DNA of 64,000 bases, taken from positions 930,001 through 994,000 of the forward strand of contig NZ_UGTM01000002.1 in assembly GCF_900454835.1 (NCBI RefSeq), written 5' to 3'. The DNA is from Prevotella denticola (lineage in GTDB: Bacteria; Bacteroidota; Bacteroidia; Bacteroidales; Bacteroidaceae). The position numbers and the translations under genes are program-made. The notes beneath the pieces are model-generated. The model saw nothing but the letters and a program-made list of their open reading frames with translations. It did not search any database and was not told the DNA's origin. Below are positions 45,926 through 54,101 of this stretch, piece after piece; position 1 is the first letter of the stretch; every line of letters starts with the position of its first letter.

Positions 45926-47173
45926 CTATATTGTCCGCCCTTTGCCCTTTCGTTTCTTGCGCCGTTTCATCTTTCGGATAAAATCTTCCTCTTCGACGTT
46001 TATAGCCTGACCGGAGGGATTAAGGAGCCCGAGGCCAAAGGAAGGATTTTCGTTGTCGTCTTGGACAACAGAGTGTTCCTGCACAGTCTCTTCGGAATGA
46101 AGAACAAACGGCATCGGCTTTTCATCTGCGTATGACAAAGTAAAGTGCTCTTGCAGGGCATTGGCGGAGAGTTCCTTGCACATGCGCGAGCCGTTGAGCA
46201 CGCAGCCCGTTCGGTGGTCGATGAAGGTGGCTCCGTAGATGCGACCCTCGTCGGTAAGACGCAGCACCGTGTCGATACCCTTGCCTTTGAGCAGATTTAC
46301 GAACTTGTCCCTATGGTAGGTCTCTCCGAGTGCTTGAAGCACTGCCCGTTTGGTGGGCTCGGTAAATTTCTTTTCGGCTATCTGCTTCTTCGACAAAGAA
46401 AAACGTTTCTCAATGGCGGCATAGCCTGCGGACTTGCCGAAGAGCGACGCCTTGAAAGGATTGCCCACCTTGTTGCCTTTATCGTCCGTTGCCGAGTAGA
46501 CCAGCCCGTGATACTCCCGTCTTCCTACCTTTCCTCGCGTCTCTTCCACATGGATATTGTAGAGCGAAAGCAGGGCGCGGTATTCACCCATCGTCTGAAA
46601 GCGGTAACGGGCGGTGAGAGAAAGAAGCACGCTTGCGATTTGCTTTTTTACATCGCCTTTATCGATGTTTATCTTATGGGCAGCTTCACGTAATTCGCCT
46701 CGTTTGCGTTCGGCGGGATGCAAAGAAAATTCCTTTTCGAGTTCCTTGCGTATGCGTTCGCTCCTGCGGAAAAGAAAGTCCCTGTCGATGCGTTTACCCT
46801 TTTCGTCGACATTGACCGATACGATGTGCACATGGTGGCGGTCGATGTCCTCGTGCTTGACTATCACATAGGGCTGGTTGCCGTAGCCAAGCCTCTCCAT
46901 ATACGCCTGTGCGATGTTTGCCATCTCCATATCCGTGAGTCGGTCGTCGGGATGCGGATTGAGCGAGACGTGAATCACCGTGTTGCGTGTCCTGACGTTT
47001 TCGGGCATGCAGTTACAAAAGTCACGCAGCAGCCGGGCGCAGTCCATCTGTCCGTCCCCGCCATCGAACACTCTGTTGGTGGCAAGGAGTTTTCCCTCGT
47101 CCGCATTCACCTTCTGAGCGTTGTAAGCAAGTGCGCCGTAGAGCGAACTGCCGATGCTTATCTTTGCGACCAT
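45926..47173 (-). CDS. mobB: Relaxase of the conjugative element (MobB)
   Basis: The 415-residue protein starts MVAKISIGSSLYGALAYN, with Tyr candidates for nicking, and has the three-histidine motif DRHHVHIVSVNV near residue 120. It nicks oriT and pilots the strand into the recipient. The start at 47173 overlaps the mobA end by 16 bases; the longer open frame to 47239 lies inside mobA and was not used. Relaxases of this type (MOBP-like) are typical of CTnDOT-family elements. Confidence 0.88.
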   Translation of the reverse strand: MVAKISIGSSLYGALAYNAQKVNADEGKLLATNRVFDGGDGQMDCARLLRDFCNCMPENVRTRNTVIHVSLNPHPDDRLTDMEMANIAQAYMERLGYGNQPYVIVKHEDIDRHHVHIVSVNVDEKGKRIDRDFLFRRSERIRKELEKEFSLHPAERKRGELREAAHKINIDKGDVKKQIASVLLSLTARYRFQTMGEYRALLSLYNIHVEETRGKVGRREYHGLVYSATDDKGNKVGNPFKASLFGKSAGYAAIEKRFSLSKKQIAEKKFTEPTKRAVLQALGETYHRDKFVNLLKGKGIDTVLRLTDEGRIYGATFIDHRTGCVLNGSRMCKELSANALQEHFTLSYADEKPMPFVLHSEETVQEHSVVQDDNENPSFGLGLLNPSGQAINVEEEDFIRKMKRRKKRKGKGRTI

Positions 47174-47601
47174 TGCTGCTCGAAGGTTTGGGTGAGACGA
47201 ATGATTTGCTGTGTGATGAGCACCAATTCCTGCGTGCATTTCTCCAATTTATAAAGCAGTGCCATCGCCTTTTTCTCGGAAAAGTGTACGCGCAGTTCCT
47301 TGACAACTTGGTTGTAGTTGTTGCCCACGGCGCGGTATTGCGCATGAAAAGACGAGAGCTTGGTGTAATAATCGAGCAGCGTCTTGTCCGTTTTTATCAC
47401 GCGAAAAGACTGCGAGAAGACACGGGCCTTGATGAAAACCGCACGGGCATAGACACCCGATTGGTCGTACATGGAGAGAAATTTAAGCCATTCCTCGTCA
47501 TCGAAACGCACCATGACGCAATGCGTCTTCCTTGTCTCCTTGGGGTGCTTGCCCCATTTGGGGGTGTCACCTGCACCCCTGTTTTCATTTTCTTTTTTCA
47601 T
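47158..47601 (-). CDS. mobA: MobA relaxosome accessory protein
   Basis: ATG at 47601 gives 147 residues. The central part (CVMVRFDDEEWLKFLSMYDQSG) looks like a ribbon-helix-helix region, followed by long helices (YYTKLSSFHAQYRAVGNNYNQVVKELR) as in MobC/MobA accessory proteins. It would bind oriT upstream, in the hairpin-rich region at 47602-48250, and load the relaxase. The frame extends to 47730 but those codons encode the noncoding hairpin region and have no family match. Confidence 0.8.
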   Translation of the reverse strand: MKKENENRGAGDTPKWGKHPKETRKTHCVMVRFDDEEWLKFLSMYDQSGVYARAVFIKARVFSQSFRVIKTDKTLLDYYTKLSSFHAQYRAVGNNYNQVVKELRVHFSEKKAMALLYKLEKCTQELVLITQQIIRLTQTFEQQWSQR

Positions 47602-47705
47602 ATTTCTGTGGATTAAGTGGTTTTGCGACTCGGCCGCCGTGCCGGTTGTTCCCCTATATGGGCAGAACTGCCCTTCAAAGGATTTACGACTTCGGAGAAA
47701 ATCCT

Positions 47706-47819
47706 CCCTCTCCCTATGTAGAGAGGGCACCTTTCGGGAGTTACCCGAAAGCCTTTGAGTAACTCAAAGGACATCTTGCTGTGTCTTTGAGGACACAAAC
47801 ATCCGCCTTCGGACGGATG
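47706..47819. repeat. Five consecutive hairpins upstream of mobA
   Basis: Stems: CCCTCTC/GAGAGGG (47706-47712, 47721-47727); CTTTCGGG/CCCGAAAG (47731-47738, 47744-47751); CCTTTGAGT/ACTCAAAGG (47752-47760, 47762-47770); TGTGTC/GACACA (47780-47785, 47792-47797); CATCCG/CGGATG (47800-47805, 47814-47819). Each is perfect and the sequences differ, so they are not copies of one unit. Confidence 0.8.
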
Positions 47820-47921
47820 AGGGAGTTACCTTCAGAAGCCGTCAGGGAGAACACCGACCGACAGAGCTCGTCGCTCGGGTGCAAAATTAGGCAGAATATC
47901 CACCCGAAAACCGATAGGAAC

Positions 47922-47960
47922 GACGCCAAAAGCTGCCACAATGACGCCACAAGCTGCCAC
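47922..47960 (+). repeat. Pair of 18-bp GCTGCCAC repeats, 21 bp apart
   Basis: GACGCCAAAAGCTGCCAC (47922-47939) and GACGCCACAAGCTGCCAC (47943-47960) start exactly 21 bp apart, placing them on the same face of the helix. A second pair with the same spacing is at 49955-49993. Confidence 0.7.
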
Positions 47961-48250
47961 GTGGCTGAAAAACGATACAAGTACCGACATTTTGTTGTTT
48001 ATTTGCACCGACAAACCAAAAGACGTCAGTCAATCTGCCGGTTGGTTGAGAGAGACTCATGCCCCAATGGCCATTGGTTGGTTGCAACCGACACTTGGTT
48101 GTCCGTTTCTCCGGCAGTATCTCTGCAAGGAGAATAGGCGGTCACAACCGACGGACGGCGAGAATATGGTTGGAACATCAAGCGGAAGAACCCGACAAAC
48201 CGACAAACAAATGTATCAATATATGTATCATCCATAAAACCAAGAAGACA

Positions 48251-49024
48251 ATGGACAAACAAAAAGACAAACCACTGTATGTTGCTTTCTCCACCCAGAA
48301 AGGCGGAGCAGGCAAGACCACGCTCACGGTGCTCATGGCGAGCTACCTGCATTACGTAAAGGGATATGACGTCGCCGTCATCGACTGCGACTTCCCCCAG
48401 TACAGCATCCATGACATGCGCAAGCGCGACATGGACACCATCATGAAGGATGACTATTACAAGGTACAGGCGTATGACCTGCTCAGACAGCTGGGCAAGA
48501 AATACTATCCCGTCGTCTGCAGCCGCGCCGAGGACGCCATCACCTCCGCAGAGAGCCTTTGTAGGGGAGGCAATATGCCGGACGTCATCTTCTTCGACCT
48601 GCCCGGTACCATCAACAATGCCGAAATCGTCAATACCGTATCTCGGATGGACTATATCTTCACGCCCATCATCGCCGACCGTGTGGTGATGGAAAGCTCT
48701 ATCAAGTTCGCCACCGTCATCAACGAGCAGATGGTCGTCACGGGCAAATCCGCCATCAAGGGGATTTACCTGATATGGAACATGGTGGACGGGCGCGAAA
48801 AGACGGAGCTCTATGAAGCCTACGAAAAGGTGTGCGCGGAGTTCGCCCTGCCCATCCTTTCCACCCGACTTCCCGACAGCAAGCGGTTCCGCAAGGAGAT
48901 GGCATCCGAGCGTAAGGCGGTGTTCCGCTCCACGACATTCCCCACGGACAAGAGCCTGCTGCGGGGAAGCAATGTGGACAGGCTCGCAGACGAAATACTT
49001 GACATTATAAACCTCAAAAGATAA
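48251..49024 (+). CDS. ParA-family ATPase (TraA-like)
   Basis: ATG at 48251 gives 257 residues with the deviant Walker A of ParA/MinD proteins, KGGAGKTT, near residue 20, then VAVIDCDFPQYS and the later VIFFDLPGT (Walker B-like). It is the first gene of the rightward transfer operon, the place called traA in CTnDOT-family elements. It may help partition the circular form or place the transfer complex. No ParB homologue is next to it; the DUF3408 proteins that follow could act as the DNA-binding partner (inference). Confidence 0.85.
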   Translation: MDKQKDKPLYVAFSTQKGGAGKTTLTVLMASYLHYVKGYDVAVIDCDFPQYSIHDMRKRDMDTIMKDDYYKVQAYDLLRQLGKKYYPVVCSRAEDAITSAESLCRGGNMPDVIFFDLPGTINNAEIVNTVSRMDYIFTPIIADRVVMESSIKFATVINEQMVVTGKSAIKGIYLIWNMVDGREKTELYEAYEKVCAEFALPILSTRLPDSKRFRKEMASERKAVFRSTTFPTDKSLLRGSNVDRLADEILDIINLKR

Positions 49025-49029
49025 AGACA

Positions 49030-49482
49030 ATGGCAAAGAAGACAAGAGTGGAAGACATCGACAGCAATTTCATCATCAACTCGTTCCGTCGGGACGACAT
49101 GAGCATCCCACCCGAAGCAAGGACGAACGGAGTGGAAAGTGAAAAGCAAGAAGAGTTGGAAGATGAGGCGCCTATGGGAAAAGAAGCAGGCAAGGAAGAA
49201 GAACAGAAGACGGAGGAAATGCCGGCACGCCGCAGACGATCGAAAGACAGGGAGCAGGAATACCTTGCCGCCTTTCACAAGGAAGTGGACATCCCTGCCC
49301 GTATCGGTAAGACTGTGTACATCCGCAAGGAGTACCACGAACGGATACAGCGTATCCTGCGCATCATCGCCAAGGACGAGGTGTCACTGTTCAGCTATAT
49401 AGACAATGTGCTGACCTACCACTTCGAGCATTTCGGCGAAGAAATCAAAAAGTTATATGAAAACAACAGTTCAATATTCTAA
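49030..49482 (+). CDS. DUF3408 protein, long form (TraB-like)
   Basis: The 150-residue protein has an acidic, Glu/Lys-rich first half and a C-terminal DUF3408 domain from about residue 88 (IGKTVYIRKEYHERIQRIL to YHFEHFGEEIKKLYE). The spacing of five bases from parA points to coupling. Its C-terminal domain matches those of the next gene and of the gene at 1605-2069. Such proteins are likely DNA-binding factors of the mobilization or partition apparatus. Confidence 0.75.
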   Translation: MAKKTRVEDIDSNFIINSFRRDDMSIPPEARTNGVESEKQEELEDEAPMGKEAGKEEEQKTEEMPARRRRSKDREQEYLAAFHKEVDIPARIGKTVYIRKEYHERIQRILRIIAKDEVSLFSYIDNVLTYHFEHFGEEIKKLYENNSSIF

Positions 49483-49494
49483 AAACAAAAGACA

Positions 49495-49752
49495 ATGGAA
49501 AAGAAAGACAACCTCTCCCTTTACAGGGAAACATTCTTGAAGAAGACGCATTACACAGCAAGAGACGGCAAACAGGTGTACATTCCGGTCGTCTATCATG
49601 AGAAGATGCTCAAAATCGTACAGCTTATATGCAGCAACAGGGTTAACATCTCGGATTTGCTGTGCAACATGCTCGAAGAACATTTCAGAACGCACGGAGA
49701 AGAACTCAAAGCCCTCTATGAGGAAGCCCTGCTTAAGAACATGGAGCTATGA
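49495..49752 (+). CDS. DUF3408 protein, short form
   Basis: This 85-residue protein consists almost only of the DUF3408 domain (KQVYIPVVYHEKMLKIVQLI to EHFRTHGEELKALYEE). It follows its longer paralog by 12 bases, and its stop overlaps the traD start by four bases. A tandem long and short pair suggests that they form heterodimers or compete for the same sites. Confidence 0.75.
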   Translation: MEKKDNLSLYRETFLKKTHYTARDGKQVYIPVVYHEKMLKIVQLICSNRVNISDLLCNMLEEHFRTHGEELKALYEEALLKNMEL

Positions 49753-50438
49753 CGACCTTTCTCATCATTGCCCTACTGGCATACAATGCTTGGCTGGCCT
49801 ATCACCTTTTGAGTCGGCCGTCTGCCTCCAAAGGGCAAACGGCTTCAGAGGAAGAAACCAAAAAGAAGCGCGAAGCGCAGGACGAGGCTGCCGATATCGT
49901 GGGTAAGAGTCGTTTCAAGATGGAAGCCTCCGTACCCGTTCAACAGGAAAGGACGACGCCACTCGCTGCCACTACGGCGCCACAAGCTGCCACGCAGGAA
50001 AAAACGGAGGCGGTAGACATCGAAGACACTATCTTTGCCGACGAAACGGATGAGAAGCCTTCCCTGCAAATTCCCGCCGACCGCCTTGACGAGACCTTCA
50101 CCGACATCAGGATAAATGATGTTGCAGGCGAGAACGAAGACGCAGAGGACGGAGAGCCCGACATGCCCACGGCAAGGGGAACGAGCTTCGAGGACATCGA
50201 CAGGGCGGTGAAGTCCGTGAGAAAGCCCGAAGCAGACGAAGCGGAAAAGCTCCACGCCGGCAAGACCTTCAAGGACATCGCCGAGACGGAACTCTTTCAA
50301 AAGCTCACCGAGAGCTTTGCCGGCATCTCCGACAGAGTCAACGAAGTCATCGACCTCTATACCGCCCGTGCCACAGAGGCAAAACCGCTCGTCCTGCCCA
50401 CGCGCATCGAAGACTTCGATATCCGCGATTTTGTATAA
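49749..50438 (+). CDS. traD: TraD-like conjugal transfer protein
   Basis: The 229-residue protein has one N-terminal membrane segment (MTTFLIIALLAYNAWLAY) and a long, acidic, low-complexity middle, then a conserved C-terminal region (FEDIDRAVKSVRKPEAD; ELFQKLTESFAGISDRVNEV). It corresponds to the traD position of CTnDOT-type operons; function is unknown. The DNA for its TTPLAATTAPQAAT segment contains two copies of the 18-bp GCTGCCAC motif (49955-49993), so the coding sequence may double as a binding site. Confidence 0.65.
   Translation: MTTFLIIALLAYNAWLAYHLLSRPSASKGQTASEEETKKKREAQDEAADIVGKSRFKMEASVPVQQERTTPLAATTAPQAATQEKTEAVDIEDTIFADETDEKPSLQIPADRLDETFTDIRINDVAGENEDAEDGEPDMPTARGTSFEDIDRAVKSVRKPEADEAEKLHAGKTFKDIAETELFQKLTESFAGISDRVNEVIDLYTARATEAKPLVLPTRIEDFDIRDFV
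49955..49993 (+). repeat. Second pair of 18-bp GCTGCCAC repeats, inside traD
   Basis: GACGCCACTCGCTGCCAC (49955-49972) and GGCGCCACAAGCTGCCAC (49976-49993) again start 21 bp apart, as at 47922-47960. A weaker copy, GGCGCACCTGCTGCCAC, follows the traD stop at 50483-50499. Confidence 0.65.
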
Positions 50439-50543
50439 CCCGTTAACAAGAAATGACAATGAAGGAAAAAGACTACGGATAAGGCGCACCTGCTGCCACT
50501 ATATCCACAAGAAAGTTAAGTAAGACAATTTCAATTCAACCCC

Positions 50544-50581
50544 GACGGGCGGTGTATGACCGTTTTTCATGCACGCCCGTC
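50544..50581 (+). promoter_or_regulatory. Leader hairpin directly upstream of traE
   Basis: GACGGGCGGTGTATGA (50544-50559) can pair with TCATGCACGCCCGTC (50567-50581), with one bulged G and a G-U pair. It ends 15 bases before the traE start and has no T run after it, so it is more likely a translational or mRNA-stability element than a terminator. Confidence 0.55.
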
Positions 50582-50596
50582 ACCAAACAAAGCTTT

Positions 50597-50899
50597 ATGA
50601 ACAACAAGCAAAAACCATTTCTCTCGGCAGTATTGCTTTTTACTGCCGCTTCCGCCCTTGCGCAGGGCAACGGTCTTTCGGGCATCAACCAAGCCACCAA
50701 CATGGTGACCTCGTACTTCGATCCCGCCACGAAACTCATCTACGCCATCGGCGCCGTCGTGGGGCTTATCGGGGGTATGAAGGTGTATTCGAAGTTCTCG
50801 TCCGGCGACCCGGACACCTCGAAGACCGCCGCCTCTTGGTTCGGTGCCTGCATCTTCCTCATCGTGGCGGCCACTATCCTGCGTTCCTTCTTCCTCTAA
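50597..50899 (+). CDS. traE: TraE (DUF4134), pilin-like membrane protein
   Basis: The 100-residue protein has a signal-like N-terminal helix ending near ALAQ, then two hydrophobic segments (KLIYAIGAVVGLIGGMKVY and GACIFLIVAATILRSFFL). This is the size and topology of VirB2-like major pilins, and DUF4134 proteins occupy the traE place in CTnDOT-type operons. The start at 50597 follows a strong hairpin. It heads the run of type IV secretion genes. Confidence 0.85.
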   Translation: MNNKQKPFLSAVLLFTAASALAQGNGLSGINQATNMVTSYFDPATKLIYAIGAVVGLIGGMKVYSKFSSGDPDTSKTAASWFGACIFLIVAATILRSFFL

Positions 50900-50920
50900 A
50901 CGACGAAAGGAATAGAAACG

Positions 50921-51271
50921 ATGGCTGAGTTTTCAATCAACAAGGGGATTGGGGCGTCGGTCGAATTCAAGGGGCTGAAGGCGCAGTACCTTTTCATCTT
51001 CGCGGCGGGACTGCTCACGCTGTTCGTCCTGTTCGTCATCCTCTACATGACGGGCATCGACCAGTGGTTCTGCATCGGTTTCGGGGTCGTCTCCGCCTCT
51101 GCCTTGGTGTGGGGTACGTTCGCCCTGAACCGCAAGTACGGCGCGCACGGGCTCATGAAGCTCGGTGCCGCCCGCAACCGTCCGCGCTACCTGCTCCACC
51201 GCAAATCCCTTCCCCGTATCATCAGACACAAGAAACTTAAAAAGAAAGACGAAAATGAGGAACATTCTTAA
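50921..51271 (+). CDS. traF: TraF (DUF4133), VirB3-like protein
   Basis: The 116-residue protein has two adjacent hydrophobic segments (about residues 20-40 and 46-66) and a basic C-terminal tail, like VirB3. Members of DUF4133 always stand between traE and the traG ATPase, the same order as VirB2-VirB3-VirB4. The stop overlaps the traG start (51255-51271). Confidence 0.85.
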   Translation: MAEFSINKGIGASVEFKGLKAQYLFIFAAGLLTLFVLFVILYMTGIDQWFCIGFGVVSASALVWGTFALNRKYGAHGLMKLGAARNRPRYLLHRKSLPRIIRHKKLKKKDENEEHS

Positions 51272-53765
51272 AGCCACCACAGTGGAGAATAAACTGCCGC
51301 TACTTGCCGTGGAGAGCGGGTGCATCATCTCCAAAGATGCCGACCTGACGGTCTGCTTCGCGGTGACGCTGCCCGAACTCTACACCGTCACGGCGCAGGA
51401 GTACGAGGCGATACACGCCGCGTGGTGCAAGGCCGTCAAGGTGCTGCCCGACTTCTGCATCGTGCACAAGCAGGACTGGTTCATTAGGGAAAGCTACCGC
51501 CCCGATTTGCAAAAGGAGGACATGAGCTTCCTTTCCCGCAGCTTCGAGCGGCACTTCAACGAACGTCCGTACCTCAAGCACAGCTGCTACCTCTACCTCA
51601 CCAAGACGACCAAGGAGCGCAACCGCCGCGAGAGCAACTTCTCCACGCTCTGCCGCGGACACATCGTGCCCAAGGAGATAGACAAGGAGACGGCAGGCAA
51701 GTTCTTGGAGGCTACGGAGCAGTTCGAGCGCATCATGAACGACTCGGGCTTCATCACGCTGAAGAGACTCTCCGACGAGGAGCTGGTCGGCACCGACGAC
51801 ACGGCGGGCATCATCGAGCGGTATCTCTCCCTGCTACCCGAGGGCGACACCTGCCTGCAGGACATCGACCTCTCGCCGCGCGAGATGCGGGTGGGCGACA
51901 ACCGCCTGTGCCTCTTCACCCTCTCCGAGCCAGGCGACCTGCCCGCCAAGGTGGGCACCGACATCCGCTACGAACGGCTCTCCACCGACCGCTCCGACTG
52001 CCGCCTGTCGTTCGCCGCACCCGTGGGACTGCTGCTGCCCTGCAACCACATCTACAACCAGTACCTCTTCCTCGACAACAGCGAGGAGAACTTGCAGAAG
52101 TTCGAAAAATCCACCAAGAACATGCAGTCGCTCTCGCGCTACAGCCGCAGCAACGCTATCAATCAGGACTGGATAGAGGAGTATCTCAACGAGGCACGCT
52201 CCTTCGGGCTGACCTCCGTCAGGGCGCACTTCAACGTCATGGCATGGAGCGACGACGAGGAGGAGCTCAGGCACATCAAGAACGACACGGGCAGCCAGCT
52301 GGCGAGCATGGAGTGCATGCCGCGCCACAACACCGTGGACTGCCCGACGCTCTTCTGGGCGGCCATGCCCGGCAACGGCGCCGACTTCCCCGCCGAGGAG
52401 AGTTTTTACACGTTCACCGAGCAGGCGGTGTGCCTCTTCACCGAGGAGACCAACTACCGCAGCTCGCCCTCGCCCTTCGGCATCAAGATGGTCGACCGCC
52501 TCACGGGCAAGCCCCTGCATCTGGACATCTCCGACCTGCCCATGAAGCGTGGCGTCATCACCAACCGCAACAAGTTCGTGCTCGGTCCCTCGGGCAGCGG
52601 CAAGTCGTTCTTCATGAACCACCTCGTGCGCCAGTACTACGAGCAGGGCACGCACGTGGTGCTCGTGGACACGGGCAACTCCTATCAGGGGCTCTGCGAG
52701 ATGATACGGCGCAAGACAGGCGGGGCGGACGGCGTCTACTTCACCTACACGGAAGAGAAGCCCATCTCGTTCAACCCCTTCTACACCGACGACTACGTCT
52801 TCGACGTGGAGAAGAAGGACAGCATCAAGACGCTGCTGCTCACGCTGTGGAAGAGCGAGAGTCAGGAAGTCTCCAAGACCGAGTCCGCCGAACTGGGCAG
52901 CGCCGTGTCCGCCTATGTGGAGCTGATTCGCACCGACAGGAGCGTCACGCCCTGTTTCAACACCTTTTACGAGTATATGAAAGGTACCTACCGGCAGGAG
53001 CTGGAGGCACGCGACATCAAGGTGGAGAAGTCCGACTTCAACATCGACAACTTCCTCACCACGCTCCGGCAGTACTACCGCGGCGGACGTTACGACTTCC
53101 TATTGAACTCGGCGGAGAATATCGACCTGCTTTCCAAGCGTTTCATCGTCTTCGAAATCGACAGCATCAAGGAGAACCGCGAACTCTTCCCCGTGGTGAC
53201 CATCATCATCATGGAGGCGTTCATAGGCAAGATGCGGCGGCTCAAGGGCGTGCGCAAGCAGCTCATCGTGGAAGAGGCGTGGAAGGCGCTCTCCTCGGCA
53301 AACATGGCCGAATACCTGCGCTACATGTACAAGACGGTGAGAAAATACTTCGGCGAGGCCATCGTGGTGACGCAGGAGGTGGACGACATCATCTCCTCGC
53401 CCGTGGTCAAGGAGAGCATCATCAACAACTCCGACTGCAAGATACTGCTCGACCAGCGCAAGTACATGAACAAGTTCGACCAGATACAGGCGCTCTTGGG
53501 GCTCACTGACAAGGAACGCGGGCAGATACTCTCCATCAACATGGCCAACCACCCGGGGCGGCTCTACAAGGAGGTGTGGATCGGGCTGGGCGGCGTGCAG
53601 AGTGCCGTCTACGCCACGGAGGTAAGTCCCGAGGAATACCTCGCCTACACCACCGAGGAGACCGAGAAAGTGGAAGTGCGCGCACTGGCGGAGCAGTACG
53701 GCGGCGACATCGAGAAAGCCATCCGGGAGCTGGCCGGGCGAAGACGGGCGGCACGGAGCGGTTAA
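51255..53765 (+). CDS. traG: TraG conjugation ATPase (VirB4-like)
   Basis: The 836-residue protein has an N-terminal VirB4-like domain and a C-terminal RecA-like motor with Walker A GPSGSGKS (444-451) and Walker B KQLIVEEAWKAL. It powers assembly of the mating channel. ATG at 51255 was chosen because it starts the conserved MRNILKATTVENKLPL segment; the frame is open 90 bases upstream but inside traF. GC content is visibly higher than in the T6SS cluster. A 22-bp-period palindrome array begins 31 bases after the stop. Confidence 0.92.
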   Translation: MRNILKATTVENKLPLLAVESGCIISKDADLTVCFAVTLPELYTVTAQEYEAIHAAWCKAVKVLPDFCIVHKQDWFIRESYRPDLQKEDMSFLSRSFERHFNERPYLKHSCYLYLTKTTKERNRRESNFSTLCRGHIVPKEIDKETAGKFLEATEQFERIMNDSGFITLKRLSDEELVGTDDTAGIIERYLSLLPEGDTCLQDIDLSPREMRVGDNRLCLFTLSEPGDLPAKVGTDIRYERLSTDRSDCRLSFAAPVGLLLPCNHIYNQYLFLDNSEENLQKFEKSTKNMQSLSRYSRSNAINQDWIEEYLNEARSFGLTSVRAHFNVMAWSDDEEELRHIKNDTGSQLASMECMPRHNTVDCPTLFWAAMPGNGADFPAEESFYTFTEQAVCLFTEETNYRSSPSPFGIKMVDRLTGKPLHLDISDLPMKRGVITNRNKFVLGPSGSGKSFFMNHLVRQYYEQGTHVVLVDTGNSYQGLCEMIRRKTGGADGVYFTYTEEKPISFNPFYTDDYVFDVEKKDSIKTLLLTLWKSESQEVSKTESAELGSAVSAYVELIRTDRSVTPCFNTFYEYMKGTYRQELEARDIKVEKSDFNIDNFLTTLRQYYRGGRYDFLLNSAENIDLLSKRFIVFEIDSIKENRELFPVVTIIIMEAFIGKMRRLKGVRKQLIVEEAWKALSSANMAEYLRYMYKTVRKYFGEAIVVTQEVDDIISSPVVKESIINNSDCKILLDQRKYMNKFDQIQALLGLTDKERGQILSINMANHPGRLYKEVWIGLGGVQSAVYATEVSPEEYLAYTTEETEKVEVRALAEQYGGDIEKAIRELAGRRRAARSG

Positions 53766-53796
53766 TCCCGTCGGATATATCATTGGATGTATCGGT

Positions 53797-54016
53797 TTAG
53801 TCAAACGTGGATAAATAATTGGACAAACGTGTCCAAACACTTGGACTAACTTGTCCAGCTTATTGGACAAACGTGTCCAATCAATTAGACAGGCGTGTCC
53901 AAACGGTTGGACTAATGTGTCCAATGAATTATACAAACGTGTATAATGAGCTGTACAAGTCTGTATAAGTAATTATACAAGCCTGTATAACCGGTTATAC
54001 AAACGTGTATAAGCTG
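53797..54016. repeat. Array of nine 22-bp palindromic units (plus one degenerate unit)
   Basis: Units start at 53819, 53841, 53863, 53885, 53907, 53929, 53951, 53973 and 53995, each exactly 22 bp: a 7-bp arm, a 4-base centre, the inverted arm, and a variable 4-base spacer. Units 1-5 are of the type TTGGACA-n4-TGTCCAA; units 6-9 are TTATACA-n4-TGTATAA. A degenerate unit (53797-53818) precedes them in phase. The bases that distinguish the two types change in both arms together. Confidence 0.95.
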
Positions 54017-54101
54017 CCTTGTTCACGTATGCGAGGCTGACACATCCTTATCTTAGTCAAGAGACAGCATATTTAGTATTCACATCAACATCAACAAAGA
54101 A

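Larger units (their letters stand above)
47602..48250. other. Divergent mobA-parA intergenic region, candidate oriT of the conjugative element
   Basis: This 649-bp gap between divergent mob and tra operons contains five successive hairpins (47706-47819), paired 18-bp repeats (47922-47960), and, from 47985 to 48205, several copies of an ACCGACA motif in both orientations with GGTTGGTTG stretches. In CTnDOT, oriT lies in the mobilization region near mobA. Promoters for both operons are also expected here. Confidence 0.6.

Noticed and set aside
47613..48137. Several small open frames in the mobA-parA gap
   Set aside because: They run through hairpins and repeats, overlap each other on both strands, and have no family resemblance or start signals.
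51908..53509. Plus-strand open frame of 533 codons in another frame of traG
   Set aside because: Extremely His/Arg/Gln-rich, no motif, and entirely inside the traG ATPase gene.
53797..54016. CRISPR array
   Set aside because: The units are palindromic and 22 bp long with only 4-base spacers, and there are no cas genes. It is a different kind of array.
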